Source: Streptomyces sp. NBC_01485 (GTDB taxonomy: Bacteria; Actinomycetota; Actinomycetes; Streptomycetales; Streptomycetaceae). From it: a stretch of DNA of 64,000 bases. The DNA lies in the NCBI RefSeq assembly GCF_036227125.1, contig NZ_CP109435.1:4092001-4156000 (forward strand), written 5' to 3'. Each line of letters starts with the position of its first letter. Position 1 is the first letter of the stretch. Made by a program: the position numbers and the translations under genes. Positions 46,901 to 54,398 of the stretch are shown piece after piece. Under the pieces are notes generated by a model. The model saw only the letters and a list, made by a program, of their open reading frames with translations. It did no database searches and was not told where the DNA came from.

Positions 46901-47382
46901 AGGGTCAGCCGGGTGCCGGCCGTGCCCTTGCGGCCGTCGGCGCGGGCCACGGACAGCACGGTGCCGTTGATTCCGAGCGCCGTCGCGGTCTGGTGCGCGG
47001 CCACCTTGACCGACACCTTGGCCGGGGCCACGCCGGTGGCCGGGGCGCTCACCTTGACCGGCAGCTTTCCGACCGAAGTGGCCTTGGCGAGAGCGGTCTT
47101 GCCCGCCACAGGGAGGGTGGCGGCGGACGCGACGGGCCAGGCGGTCGGCTTCGCCACCGCCGCGGCCGTACGGGCGGCAGCGGCATCGGCCTGGTTCTTC
47201 TTCGCGAACTTCCTGGCCTTGAACGGCACAGCTGTGCCGTTCCTGACGTCGGGCACGTCGGCCGTGCTGTGCCCGTGCCGCTCGGTCGCCCACACGGCCG
47301 GGGCCGCGCCCAGCCCCGTGGCCACCAGGGCACTCGCTGTGACAGCGACGACCCACAGCCGTGTCCGCCGTAGCCCACCCAT
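40939..47382 (-). CDS. secreted RHS/YD-repeat protein with variable C-terminal (Stv-like) domain
   Basis: This 2,147-residue protein starts with a signal sequence (RRTRLWVVAVTASALVATGL), a SpvB-like N-terminal region (YDSQSVDGRLPSTNNQPSWV), and then many YD/RHS repeats such as YAYDGLGRVTGLW and YDALLRPRQTQTP. The conserved RHS core ends LTHLGAREYDPTIGRFVSDD, with DPSGL at about residue 1828. The 320-residue tail has His/Ser/Gly-rich linkers, a hydrophobic stretch (HPVIAAVVATAVVVGVVACV) and a final domain with TVITGHGYYVLGGGDVTVP and GTWVKFYV that I recall as the Stv putative-adhesin type. The start has GGGAG eight bases upstream. Confidence 0.88.
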   Translation of the reverse strand: MGGLRRTRLWVVAVTASALVATGLGAAPAVWATERHGHSTADVPDVRNGTAVPFKARKFAKKNQADAAAARTAAAVAKPTAWPVASAATLPVAGKTALAKATSVGKLPVKVSAPATGVAPAKVSVKVAAHQTATALGINGTVLSVARADGRKGTAGTRLTLDYSGFANAYGGDYVSRLTLVRLPACALTTPAVKKCRTTTPVATTNDVAHHTLTTTAPVTSSAVTAFAATAAAATSGAGSYQATSLNPSAAWNAGGSSGDFTWSYPLSVPPSNGGPAPNLSITYDSQSVDGRLPSTNNQPSWVGEGFDLSTSYIERSYDSCDDDGQKDKNDECWANDNATLVLGGKSSPLIKDKTSGDWHPKTDDGERVVRSTGATNGDNDGEYWTVTTQDGTQYVFGKNRLPGWTTGAAVTNSAYTAPVFGDDSGEPGYDQGTAFSGRALTQAWRWNLDYVVDPHGNAMSYWYTKETNYYAKNGTTTANGTVYDRGGYLSRIDYGITASTVFGTAPERVTFTTAERCLVTSTETCSSPTSTTAAHWPDVPFDQICASGKVCKATGPTFFSRRRLTGVTTSIWDASLSTPAYRDADSWALAQSFPDPGDGTSAGLWLKSITRTGKDGATTAMPPVTFDGIQLFNRVDTTHDDIAALVKWRVRKITSETGSVLTVNYSDPQCVAGTAMPSAPDSDTLRCFPTYWQPPFTADPQLDWFHKYVITQVTESDPTGGAPLKETDYTYNGSPAWHYDSDNVTAPAKRKTWSLWRGYGSVTSTSGDAQSTRTKTVSTYFRGMDGDKQSDGTTRTAKVTDSTGTSVTDADPLAGTVRESIAYNGSAEVSGTITDPWIHQTGTDGTRASDYTRAQTVHDRTDLSSGGTRDTAVTTTYDDTTGAALTVDDSGDAAVTGDEQCTRTTLANNTSAWLMAFPTRVETVDVACGATTDRPDAVVSDVRTLYDSQAYGTAPTLGDETSTQRLSSYSGGTPAYQTVSTSHYDSQGRVDSVKDTNAAVVSTTKYTPTTGGPLTGTVTTDAKGYATTTNFDPARGTATSVIDPNSKRTDYAYDGLGRVTGLWLANRSKSSNQSASLVYTYAVSNTAASVVSTGKLNNDGTTYDTTYALYDALLRPRQTQTPAPGGGRVVAEAKYDSRGLAVEADADYTDTSNPSGTLVTITSAVPAQTLTTYDGAGRPTAADFYANGAKRWTTSTSYGGDRTTVTPPHGGIATTTVTDTLGRTTETRQYDNGTPSGSYTSIKYAYDAKSRLKSAVDDDGNTWSYGYDLMGRRTSATDPDAGTTTTAYNELDQVASTTTAVGTAEAKTLSYSYDVLGRQTDMYDGTTKDTTHELARWTYDSLAKGQPTSAIRYVGGSSGQAYISQVGAYDSLYRPTLTRVTIPSVTGEEALAGSYSSTIGYNLDGTVQVTSDPAAGGLPSESLTYGYNDLSMPTTLKGATGYVQATNYTKLSDIGQVTLGVSSSDSAKWLQITNTYEDGTHRLKRELVTDDAQTAPVQDTAYTYDDYGNPTKVATHADATDDVQCYRYDGHDRLAEAWTATDGCSADPSAAVLGGPAPYWQSFAYDDLGNRRTQVNHATTPGGNDSTTSFVYPTPGTGQAHTLGSSTTVTAGTTTTNSYTYDASGNTHTRTLNGKTQTLDWDDEGHLSKVTNADGTSASYLYDAGGNRLLSRDASGTTLYLGDTEVHLAKGTTSTTGTRYYSWAGQTIAVRSSSGSLQWQVTDAHDTAETAVDATTQAITRRRLDPFGNARGTQPTSAAWLGDKGFVAGVQDTTTGLTHLGAREYDPTIGRFVSDDPILELTDAQQIDGYTYAADNPVRGSDPSGLQMPADQGCAGSGCAQSEQKSTLVDTGSVNDSGTHHSGGGGSHHSGGGSRHSCGWSFSCHVSSLAHKAYHSVQQHPVIAAVVATAVVVGVVACVVATAGGCGAVLAAGAEGFTAGAEAGSLSGALVGASVGVAAEGGAVIAGAAGIAGAGAAAVAEGAKTAAKEESASSTGAVAAGARAEAAARGSSPRVGKGVGAPHARSVTQTGRSDKSTVITGHGYYVLGGGDVTVPSGTWVKFYVEDGKKLKDSVGLSVETGATIPPVETMGPGTSIPNYTVETPDGLNISSRSISVSAPTGLGDILQPNMGACHVVICREHVNPNW

Positions 47383-47458
47383 GACTGCACTCCCGATCGT
47401 GTGACGTGTGAAAAGTCCGCTGAGGTCTGTCGCGCCCCGCCGTGCCGGCGGGACGGCC

Positions 47459-50400
47459 TTACAGAGGCTTGGGCATTTCGTTGACGTACATCTGGTCGAT
47501 CGCGGTGTCGGACATGACGCCCGTCCACACCCGTACGTCGTCCACGAGGCCGTGCGCGTAGTCGCTGTACGCGCCTGTGCTGATCCGTCCTCGGCCGATG
47601 TTGAAGGTGCCGGTGGCCTGCCAGGGCTGGGTGAAGACAATGCCGTCACCGGTCTCGTCGTCGGTGTCGGTGTCGCCTTGGGCGCCCTGCCTTACCCCGT
47701 TGACGTAGAGGAACAGCTGCTGGTGGGCACTGTCGTAGACGCCGGTCACGAGGGTCCAGTGACCGGGATCGACCAGTTGGGCGGAGGCGATGTCGGCGGG
47801 CGCGGTCACGACGGTGGCGCCGGTGGTGTCGGCAGTGGTGCGGCCGAAGACCCACATGCCCTGCGTGGAGCCTGCGGCCTGGTCGTACCAGAGGCCCCAG
47901 GAGTCGCGTACGCCGCCGGACTGGGTGGTGATCCTCATGTGGTGGGCCACTGATGTGTCGGACAGCGCCGCCGCGTCGAGGTCGGCCCAGGCCGCCACGG
48001 TGAAGTCGCCCTGCGAGTCGACGATGGGGCCGGTCGCTGTGGCATTGGCTGTCGGCGTCCCTGTCAGGGAGAGAACGTTACCTTTGCCTCCGCCGGTGTC
48101 GTCGGCCCAGGCACCGCCGGCGGCGACGGTGGCCGGGTGGCCGTATCCGGAGGAGTCGGCCGCGGTGGTTCCCGAGGTCTCCTCCATGCCCCACTCCGCG
48201 GCCAGCGCCGGCCGGGCCTGGCCGGTGCTCGCGTCGGTCATGGCCTGGAGATCGGCGATCTCCTCCTCGGACAGGATCCGGTTCCAGACGGTGACCTCGT
48301 CGACCTGGCCGGCGAAGTAGTCGGAGAAGCCGCCGCCGTGCTGACCGCGGGCGAACTGGAGGCCGCCGGTGGCCTGCCAGGGGGTGGTGTAGGAGACGGG
48401 GGCACCCTGCGGGATGCCGTTGACGAAGAGCTGGATGGTCTGGCCCAGCGCGTCGTACACACCCATCAGATGCGTCCACACACCGACCACCGGCAGGGCC
48501 GTCGAGGTCGAGCGGACATTCGTCGGTGCCACGGCATCGGATGCGTACCGGTTGAAGACCCAGGCGTTGACGGAGGCCGAGTAGGAGAGGGCGAAGGCGG
48601 ATCCGTTGGCTCCTGCCTGGGCCAGGGCCACGGAATCATGGGATTTATCGGTCAGCCGGACCCACGCGGAGGCGGTGAAGCTCTTGGTCGTGTCCAGTAC
48701 CGGAGAGGTCGTGGCCGCGTACGACGAGGTGCCGTTGCCCTGCACCGACTTGCCGAGCCTGGCCTGGTCGGACCAGGTGGCCGACCCGGACAGGGTCGCG
48801 CTCCGGCCTCCGACCGCGTCGGCCGCCGTGGAACCGGTGCCCTCGTCCATGGACCACTGGGAGAGCGGGCCCGCGCCGGGCGCGACCTTGAAGGGGTAGG
48901 TGTAACTGGTCGAGCCGTTCCCCGCCGAGTCCCAGGTCTGAACGGTGAGGGTGTTCAGGCCGCGCACGTCGGGGGCCAGGGGAAAGGCGTAGCTGGTCGT
49001 CGCGGTGGTGAAGGTCTTGGTCCGCACCGGGTTGTCGTTCAACTGGTAGGTGTACTTGACGACGTCCGAGGCCCCGTTGGCCTTGAGAGTGAAGGCGGCG
49101 GCAGCGCCGACGCCGCCGTAGGCCGTGCAGTCGTCCGGAGTCTCCGGGCTCGCGCACTCCGGGTACGTCGTGGAGTCGACGTCCGGCTGGACGGGAGCCG
49201 ACGTGTCGATGCGGAACCAGCAGGCCGGGCTCCAGGCCGAGTACATGAAGCCGGTCGTGCCGTTGAAGGTGTACTTGTACTGGCTGCGGGCGCGGAACCA
49301 GTACGTCTGCCCGTTGGTCAGAGTCGGTGTCGTCCACGTCCCGGCTGTGCCGGAGGCCGTGTACGCCGACGGGTTTCCCGAGGCGACCAGGGGATCCCCG
49401 ACCTTCGCGTCGTACCGGTACAGCTCGAAGTTCGGGCGCAGCGTCGACTGCGAACCGTCCGCCGACTTCGGCGCCGCCGTCACCGTGGGCGTCGTGTCCC
49501 GGATCACGGCGGCGGTGCCGAGGCCCGCGGCGCACGCCACGCTCGGGCTCGACGTCTTCACACCGGTCGGAGCACTCGGCTTGGAGACGAAGGTCACCGA
49601 CAGGGTGGGCTTGGTGTCCGACGGCGAGGCGAACTGCTTCCAGGCGATCGCGTCGTCCTCGTTGCCGGGGGCGCGCAGACCGAGCGTCGTGGTCGAGGAG
49701 GACTGGCCTGCCGTGTAGGTGACGGCGCTGGTGGCATCGAAGGAGACGTTTCCGCCCGGGCAGGAGGACGAGTAGCCCTTGGCAGCATTGACCGAGTCCA
49801 CCTGGGCGGCCCACGACGGCTGCGCCGACCACTTCGTCGACGCCGAGATCGCCCCCGTGCGCCACAACTGCACGGCCTTGGCGGTGCAGTTCGCCGACCA
49901 CACCTCCAACGCCGCGAAGGTCGCCGAGAGGATCTTCTTGCCGCCCAGGGTGTGCGTGTCGAACTGGTAGAGGGAACGAGCCTTCTTGTTGTCGACCCAC
50001 GCGTCGTAGCCGACGCCGAGCGAGTGCGAGGTCTTCCAGAAGGACGTAGAAGGCGAACTCGACCACACCGTCGTCCAGCCGGAGAGGGACGCGCTGGTCG
50101 TCTGGGGGTCGAGCACCACGGGGTAGGTGGTGTCGGGGTCGTCGAGGAACGAACGGTCGGGCTTCAGCGTCAGCGCGTCGTCAGAAACCGTCACATCCAT
50201 GACCTGCGACCTGGCCCCCGGGACCGGACCGTCCAACGCGCCGTCCCCCGAAGCCGCAGCCTGGTCAAACGCAGCGACCGCCACGGTGTGCGAAGCCTTC
50301 GAGGCCGTAGCCGGGCCCGTTGCCTGCGGGGACGTGGCGACCGCCGACGAGTCGTACATCAGCGCCGTGCCCGTGGTGAACACCGGGCGCCCCTGATCGT

Positions 50401-51085
50401 CCACCAACGCGGCGCCACCGGTGTGCGTGTCGTATGCGGAGACGCCGTCGGTGGAGACAGGGAACGCGATGCTCGAGAGTCTCTCGTTCTGAGCCGCGTC
50501 GCGGGACTTGACCACCAGGTTCTCGCTGAAGCCGTCCGGCGTGGCCTGCACCACCAGGTCTGTCCCGGGCATGACATCCGGATACGTCGCGGTGGAACCC
50601 GACAGCTTCGGCACCGGCAGCGTCCACGGCGAACCGACGCTGTACGTCTTCCCGTCCTGCGTGATGGTGGCGAGGGGGTCGCCCGAGCCACCTCCGGAGA
50701 AGGCGATGTCCGCCGCGGCGGCCTTCGGCGCGATCGCTCCGGACGAGGTCGTCGCCAGGTCGGTGTCGACCGGCACCCACCCCGCCGTCTTTCTCACCCT
50801 TACCGGAGTCGGATCGAAGTCGACCGTGAAGGTGCCGTCCGGCTGCGCCGTGACGAGTTGCGTGGAAGTCGTCTCCGCACTCACCTCGACAGGCGAGCCG
50901 GACTCCACGGCTTTCCGTGAGGCCGCCGCTTCGGGTGACAGGTCATTGGTGTCGGCAGTCGCCGACGAGGCTTCCGACGGCGTCACGGCGACCGCTCGGG
51001 CGACCGGGGCGCCCAGCGCAGGCACGAGCAACATCGATGCCACCAGCCAGGATCCACGTCCCGGCGCACGCCTGCCCCACCCCAT
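47459..51085 (-). CDS. secreted DNRLRE/LamG-domain protein
   Basis: This 1,208-residue protein has a signal peptide (GSWLVASMLLVPALGAPVAR), a DNRLRE-type region (SFWKTSHSLGVGYDAWVDNK, LYQFDTHTLGGKKILSATFA), a fibronectin-like middle with GQTYWFRARSQY, and two LamG-like jelly-roll domains (QWSMDEGTGSTAADAVGGRS, SFTASAWVRLTDKSHD and EWGMEETSGTTAADSSGYGH, DFTVAAWADLDAA). It lies 76 bp upstream of the RHS gene on the same strand and is probably its cotranscribed partner, perhaps a surface or delivery component. The ATG at 51085 has GGGGTG six bases upstream. Confidence 0.88.
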   Translation of the reverse strand: MGWGRRAPGRGSWLVASMLLVPALGAPVARAVAVTPSEASSATADTNDLSPEAAASRKAVESGSPVEVSAETTSTQLVTAQPDGTFTVDFDPTPVRVRKTAGWVPVDTDLATTSSGAIAPKAAAADIAFSGGGSGDPLATITQDGKTYSVGSPWTLPVPKLSGSTATYPDVMPGTDLVVQATPDGFSENLVVKSRDAAQNERLSSIAFPVSTDGVSAYDTHTGGAALVDDQGRPVFTTGTALMYDSSAVATSPQATGPATASKASHTVAVAAFDQAAASGDGALDGPVPGARSQVMDVTVSDDALTLKPDRSFLDDPDTTYPVVLDPQTTSASLSGWTTVWSSSPSTSFWKTSHSLGVGYDAWVDNKKARSLYQFDTHTLGGKKILSATFAALEVWSANCTAKAVQLWRTGAISASTKWSAQPSWAAQVDSVNAAKGYSSSCPGGNVSFDATSAVTYTAGQSSSTTTLGLRAPGNEDDAIAWKQFASPSDTKPTLSVTFVSKPSAPTGVKTSSPSVACAAGLGTAAVIRDTTPTVTAAPKSADGSQSTLRPNFELYRYDAKVGDPLVASGNPSAYTASGTAGTWTTPTLTNGQTYWFRARSQYKYTFNGTTGFMYSAWSPACWFRIDTSAPVQPDVDSTTYPECASPETPDDCTAYGGVGAAAAFTLKANGASDVVKYTYQLNDNPVRTKTFTTATTSYAFPLAPDVRGLNTLTVQTWDSAGNGSTSYTYPFKVAPGAGPLSQWSMDEGTGSTAADAVGGRSATLSGSATWSDQARLGKSVQGNGTSSYAATTSPVLDTTKSFTASAWVRLTDKSHDSVALAQAGANGSAFALSYSASVNAWVFNRYASDAVAPTNVRSTSTALPVVGVWTHLMGVYDALGQTIQLFVNGIPQGAPVSYTTPWQATGGLQFARGQHGGGFSDYFAGQVDEVTVWNRILSEEEIADLQAMTDASTGQARPALAAEWGMEETSGTTAADSSGYGHPATVAAGGAWADDTGGGKGNVLSLTGTPTANATATGPIVDSQGDFTVAAWADLDAAALSDTSVAHHMRITTQSGGVRDSWGLWYDQAAGSTQGMWVFGRTTADTTGATVVTAPADIASAQLVDPGHWTLVTGVYDSAHQQLFLYVNGVRQGAQGDTDTDDETGDGIVFTQPWQATGTFNIGRGRISTGAYSDYAHGLVDDVRVWTGVMSDTAIDQMYVNEMPKPL

Positions 51086-51365
51086 GGCCCTCACCCCGTG
51101 TTTACAGACTTCTTACAGTCGGGTGATCAAAGCCCGGGGGGTGCCACGTGTCAATCAGTTACGAGTGCCACCAAGTCGATCAAATTCACCTATAGGGCGC
51201 ACCCGATAGGCAAAATAAACGAACAGGATGTCTCATCGGGGAGCCGTCGACAGGCAAAGGAAGCTCAAAGGCGCAGCCCGAAACGCCTCGTACACCCGAA
51301 AGATCGGCAAGGAGTGGGAAAACCTTCGCCGTCTCTCGACCAATTGGTACGGCGACGGCGCACGG

Positions 51366-52250
51366 CTACGCGAAGACGACCGTTCGTCGGCCGTTCAGGA
51401 GGATTCGGCGTTCCGCGTGCCACTTGACCGCTCGGGCCAGGGCCTGGCATTCCACGTCGCGGCCGACGGCGACCAGTTGGTCCGGGGTGACGCCGTGGCC
51501 GACGCGTTCGACCTCCTGCTCGATGATCGGGCCCTCGTCGAGGTCGGCGGTGACGTAGTGGGCGGTCGCGCCGATCAGCTTCACTCCGCGCGCGTGTGCC
51601 TGGTGGTACGGCTTCGCGCCCTTGAAGCTCGGCAGGAAGGAGTGGTGGATGTTGATGATCCGGCCGCTGAGCTGCTTGCACAGGTCGTCCGACAGCACCT
51701 GCATGTAGCGGGCCAGGACGACCAGTTCGACGTCCTGCTCGCGGACCAGTTCCAGGAGCTGCGCCTCGGCCTGCGCCTTGTTGTCCCTCGTCACCGGGAT
51801 GTGGTGGAAGGGGGTGTTGTACGAGCCCACGAGCTCGGCGAAGTCGGTGTGGTTGGACACCACGGCCGCGATCTCCACCGGCAGCGCGCCGATGCTGGCG
51901 CGGAAGAGCAGGTCGTTCAGGCAGTGGCCGAACTTGCTGACCATGAGGACGATGCGCATCTTCTCGTCGGCCCGGTTGATGTGCCAGTCCATGTGGAAGG
52001 AGTCGCCGATCGCCGCGAAACTCGCGCGCAGCTTGTCCACGGTCACCGGCGGCTCGGCCGAGAAGTGGACGCGCAGGAAGAACAGTCCCGTGTCGCGGTC
52101 GCCGAACTGCTGACTGTCCTCGATGTTGCAGCCGGTCATGAAGAGGTAGCTCGACACGGCGTGCACGATGCCCTGCTTGTCGGGGCAGGAGAGGGTGAGG
52201 ACGTACTGGTCGGCGAGGTTCGCCGCGGCTCGGGTGGACTGCTCAGTCAT
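51366..52250 (-). CDS. purU: formyltetrahydrofolate deformylase
   Basis: This 294-residue enzyme hydrolyses 10-formyl-THF to THF and formate, balancing one-carbon units. It has an N-terminal ACT domain (YVLTLSCPDKQGIVHAVSSY) and a formyltransferase domain with the catalytic Asn-His-Asp set visible in INIHHSFLPSFKGAKPYHQA and ATAHYVTADLDEGPII. Length is normal for PurU. No strong ribosome site precedes the ATG. The SCO4402-family gene lies about 100 bp upstream, as in S. coelicolor from memory. Confidence 0.95.
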   Translation of the reverse strand: MTEQSTRAAANLADQYVLTLSCPDKQGIVHAVSSYLFMTGCNIEDSQQFGDRDTGLFFLRVHFSAEPPVTVDKLRASFAAIGDSFHMDWHINRADEKMRIVLMVSKFGHCLNDLLFRASIGALPVEIAAVVSNHTDFAELVGSYNTPFHHIPVTRDNKAQAEAQLLELVREQDVELVVLARYMQVLSDDLCKQLSGRIINIHHSFLPSFKGAKPYHQAHARGVKLIGATAHYVTADLDEGPIIEQEVERVGHGVTPDQLVAVGRDVECQALARAVKWHAERRILLNGRRTVVFA

Positions 52251-52302
52251 GCGGGACAGGGTCTCATGTCCGTCCAGGGCGGACAGAACGCCGTCCGCTA
52301 CG

Positions 52303-52373
52303 CGGACCCGGTCACGCCGACCTGGTCATGCGGACCCGGTCACGCGGACCCGGTCACGCCGACCTGGTCATGA
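52303..52373. repeat. imperfect 14-15-bp tandem repeat at the 3' end of the SCO4402-family gene
   Basis: CGGACCCGGTCACG alternates with CGACCTGGTCATG over about 70 bp, and includes the last few codons of the leftward gene. Confidence 0.7.
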
Positions 52374-52848
52374 TGCGCAGGACCTCGAGGGTCCGGGGCG
52401 GTGCGTCAGGGTCGTCGCCGTCGCTCGCCGCCATCCGCACGTGCGCGTCCCGTGCCGCCCGCACCGCCTCCGGCCACCCCTGGTGCTCGACGTACGCGGA
52501 GACCAGGGCGTCCGGCCCGACCTGGTGCATGATCCGCAGCACGCGCAGTACGGCGGTGTCGACGAGGGCCGCCTCCTGCGAGTCGCGGAAGATCGTGCCG
52601 ACGTACTTCTCGGCGGACCAGTTGTCGAGCCAGGTGTCCTCGACGAGGCGGTACACGGCGTCGGTGACGTCCCCGTACCCCTCGACGCCGGCCAGCCAGA
52701 CGTTCTGCTGGAACGCCGGGTCGGAGAGCATGTGCAGCGCGGAGCGCACGTTGCTGCGCCAGCGCCACCACGGCATGTCATTGTGTGGCATGCCGCCCAT
52801 GGTGGGGGAGCGACGGCCGCGACGGGAAGAGTTCTCCGAACCTTGCAC
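52354..52848 (-). CDS. SCO4402-family protein, unknown function
   Basis: This 164-residue protein has the conserved family core MPWWRWRSNVRSALHMLSDP, QQNVWLAGVEGYGDVTDAVY, WLDNWSAEKYVGTIFRD and PEAVRAARDAHVRMA. It is a soluble helical protein without a known activity. A TACGAT box ends eight bases before the GTG at 52848, pointing to a leaderless transcript; an internal ATG at 52800 (MGGMPHNDM) is an alternative start. It neighbours purU. Confidence 0.8.
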   Translation of the reverse strand: MQGSENSSRRGRRSPTMGGMPHNDMPWWRWRSNVRSALHMLSDPAFQQNVWLAGVEGYGDVTDAVYRLVEDTWLDNWSAEKYVGTIFRDSQEAALVDTAVLRVLRIMHQVGPDALVSAYVEHQGWPEAVRAARDAHVRMAASDGDDPDAPPRTLEVLRIMTRSA

Positions 52849-52966
52849 GGTCGACGATCGTACGTTTCCCCGTCACAGGGGCCTCACGCGCCCCTGTAAT
52901 TCACCTTGCCGTCACCACTCGTCGACCATGGGTCACCCCCAGGTTGGCGGTGTGAGGGAATCGTGC

Positions 52967-54373
52967 ATGTCCATGACCGGCAGGCGACGCACGTCCACGC
53001 GAAGCACCTTCCTCCCCAGGTCCCTCCGCACCACCGGGCCCTTCCGCTTCACCAGGGCCTTCCGCTTCACCGGGTCCGTCAGAGCGGCCGCCCTCTCGGC
53101 GGGCGCCGTGGCCGCCTGTGCGTCGCTCACCGTCGGCTGCGGGGTCGTCCCCGGCACCTCGGCGGGTTCCGGTGACGACCCGATCGTCGTCATGACGTGG
53201 GCGCCCGAGGGGACGTCCGCGACCAACAAGCCGGGCATGCCCGCCTTCGCCCGCGCCTACGCCCGCTGGGTCAACGCCAACGGCGGTCTGAACGGCCGCA
53301 AGCTCGAGGTCCTGACCTGCAACGATCACAACGACACCGTGTCCGCCGCGAAGTGCGCCCGGCGCGCCGTCAAGGAGAACGCGGTCGCCGTCGTCGGCTC
53401 CTACAGCCAGCACTCCGACGCCTTCTTCCCGTACCTGGAGGGCGACGGCATCGCCTACATAGGCGGCTACGGAGTCACGAACGCGGAGTTCACCAGCCCG
53501 CTGTCCTACCCCGTCAACGGCGGCCAGCCCTCCCTCCTGGCCGGCCTCGGCAAGGAGCTGGCCGCGACCTGCGGTCCCGTCACCCTCGTCCGCCCCGACA
53601 CCCTCGCCGGCGACGCGCTGCCCACGATGCTCAACGCCGGACTGAAAGCCGGCGGGCACAAAGCCGCCGAGGACCAGCGCGCGCCGGAGGACTCCACCGA
53701 GTACGCGACACAGTCCGAGGCCGCCCTCGAGAACTCGACCGGCGGCAAGCCCGGGAACGGGGCCGGGGGCGGGACCGGGGGCAGGAGCGGGGACGAGAAG
53801 GGGTGCGTGGTGCCCGCGCTCGGGGACCGCACCAGCACCTTCATGGACTCCTTCCGGCGGACCCGCACGGACTACCCCGCCGTGAACACCGCCACCGTCC
53901 TCGGCAGCGTCGACCAGACCGTCGTCGACGCCGCGGGCGGCGGCTCCGGGCCGTACGAGGGGGCGTACGTCACCGGCTGGTACCCCGTGGCGAGCGACCC
54001 CGCCTGGGCCCCGATGAAGAAGGTCATCAGCGAGCAGGCGTTCTCCGACACCCGGATCGACGCCGGCGACACCGGGGTGCAGACCACCTGGATCGCCTAC
54101 AGCGTGTTCCGGCAGGCCGTGGAGTCGCTGGACGGCGGCGAGGTGACCTCACGCTCCGTGCGCGGCGCCCTGGACGACGGACTGAAGATCGACACCGGCG
54201 GGCTCACGCCGGCGCTCCGCTGGCAGTTCAGCGACCGGCTCGCCTCCATCGGCTTCCCCCGCCTGGTCAACGCCGACGTCACCCTCCAGGCCGTGCAGAA
54301 GGGCCGGCTGGTGGCCGCCAGGAAGGGCTTCGTCGACGTGACGAAGACCCTGGAGCAGGCGGACGTCGACTGA
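52967..54373 (+). CDS. lipoprotein substrate-binding protein (branched-chain amino-acid/Leu-type)
   Basis: This 468-residue lipoprotein has a long basic leader with a lipobox LTVGC near residue 52, then a type I periplasmic-binding fold: PAFARAYARWVNANGGLNGR, CNDHNDTVSAAKCARRAV, AVVGSYSQHSDAFFPYL and YVTGWYPV. It has a Gly/Asn-rich insert around residues 260-285. No permease or ATPase genes of a LIV-type transporter adjoin it, so it may be a sensor or orphan receptor. GAGGGAA lies six bases before the ATG. Confidence 0.85.
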   Translation: MSMTGRRRTSTRSTFLPRSLRTTGPFRFTRAFRFTGSVRAAALSAGAVAACASLTVGCGVVPGTSAGSGDDPIVVMTWAPEGTSATNKPGMPAFARAYARWVNANGGLNGRKLEVLTCNDHNDTVSAAKCARRAVKENAVAVVGSYSQHSDAFFPYLEGDGIAYIGGYGVTNAEFTSPLSYPVNGGQPSLLAGLGKELAATCGPVTLVRPDTLAGDALPTMLNAGLKAGGHKAAEDQRAPEDSTEYATQSEAALENSTGGKPGNGAGGGTGGRSGDEKGCVVPALGDRTSTFMDSFRRTRTDYPAVNTATVLGSVDQTVVDAAGGGSGPYEGAYVTGWYPVASDPAWAPMKKVISEQAFSDTRIDAGDTGVQTTWIAYSVFRQAVESLDGGEVTSRSVRGALDDGLKIDTGGLTPALRWQFSDRLASIGFPRLVNADVTLQAVQKGRLVAARKGFVDVTKTLEQADVD

Positions 54374-54398
54374 CCTGCGGTTACCGCGGTTACAGCGG

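Noticed and set aside
43384..47373. 1,329-codon open frame opposite the RHS gene
   Set aside because: It is the antisense shadow of a GC3-rich coding gene; its product is low-complexity Gly/Val/Arg and matches no family, and the RHS strand has full domain evidence.
40939..47382. Large adhesin or cell-wall hydrolase as the main call
   Set aside because: The YD repeats and the GREYDP...GRFVSDDP core are specific to RHS proteins, so RHS was preferred; only the tail is called Stv-like.
48137..50920. 927-codon open frame opposite the LamG/DNRLRE gene
   Set aside because: Same reason: Arg/Gly-rich product without domains, while the other strand has signal peptide and two LamG domains.
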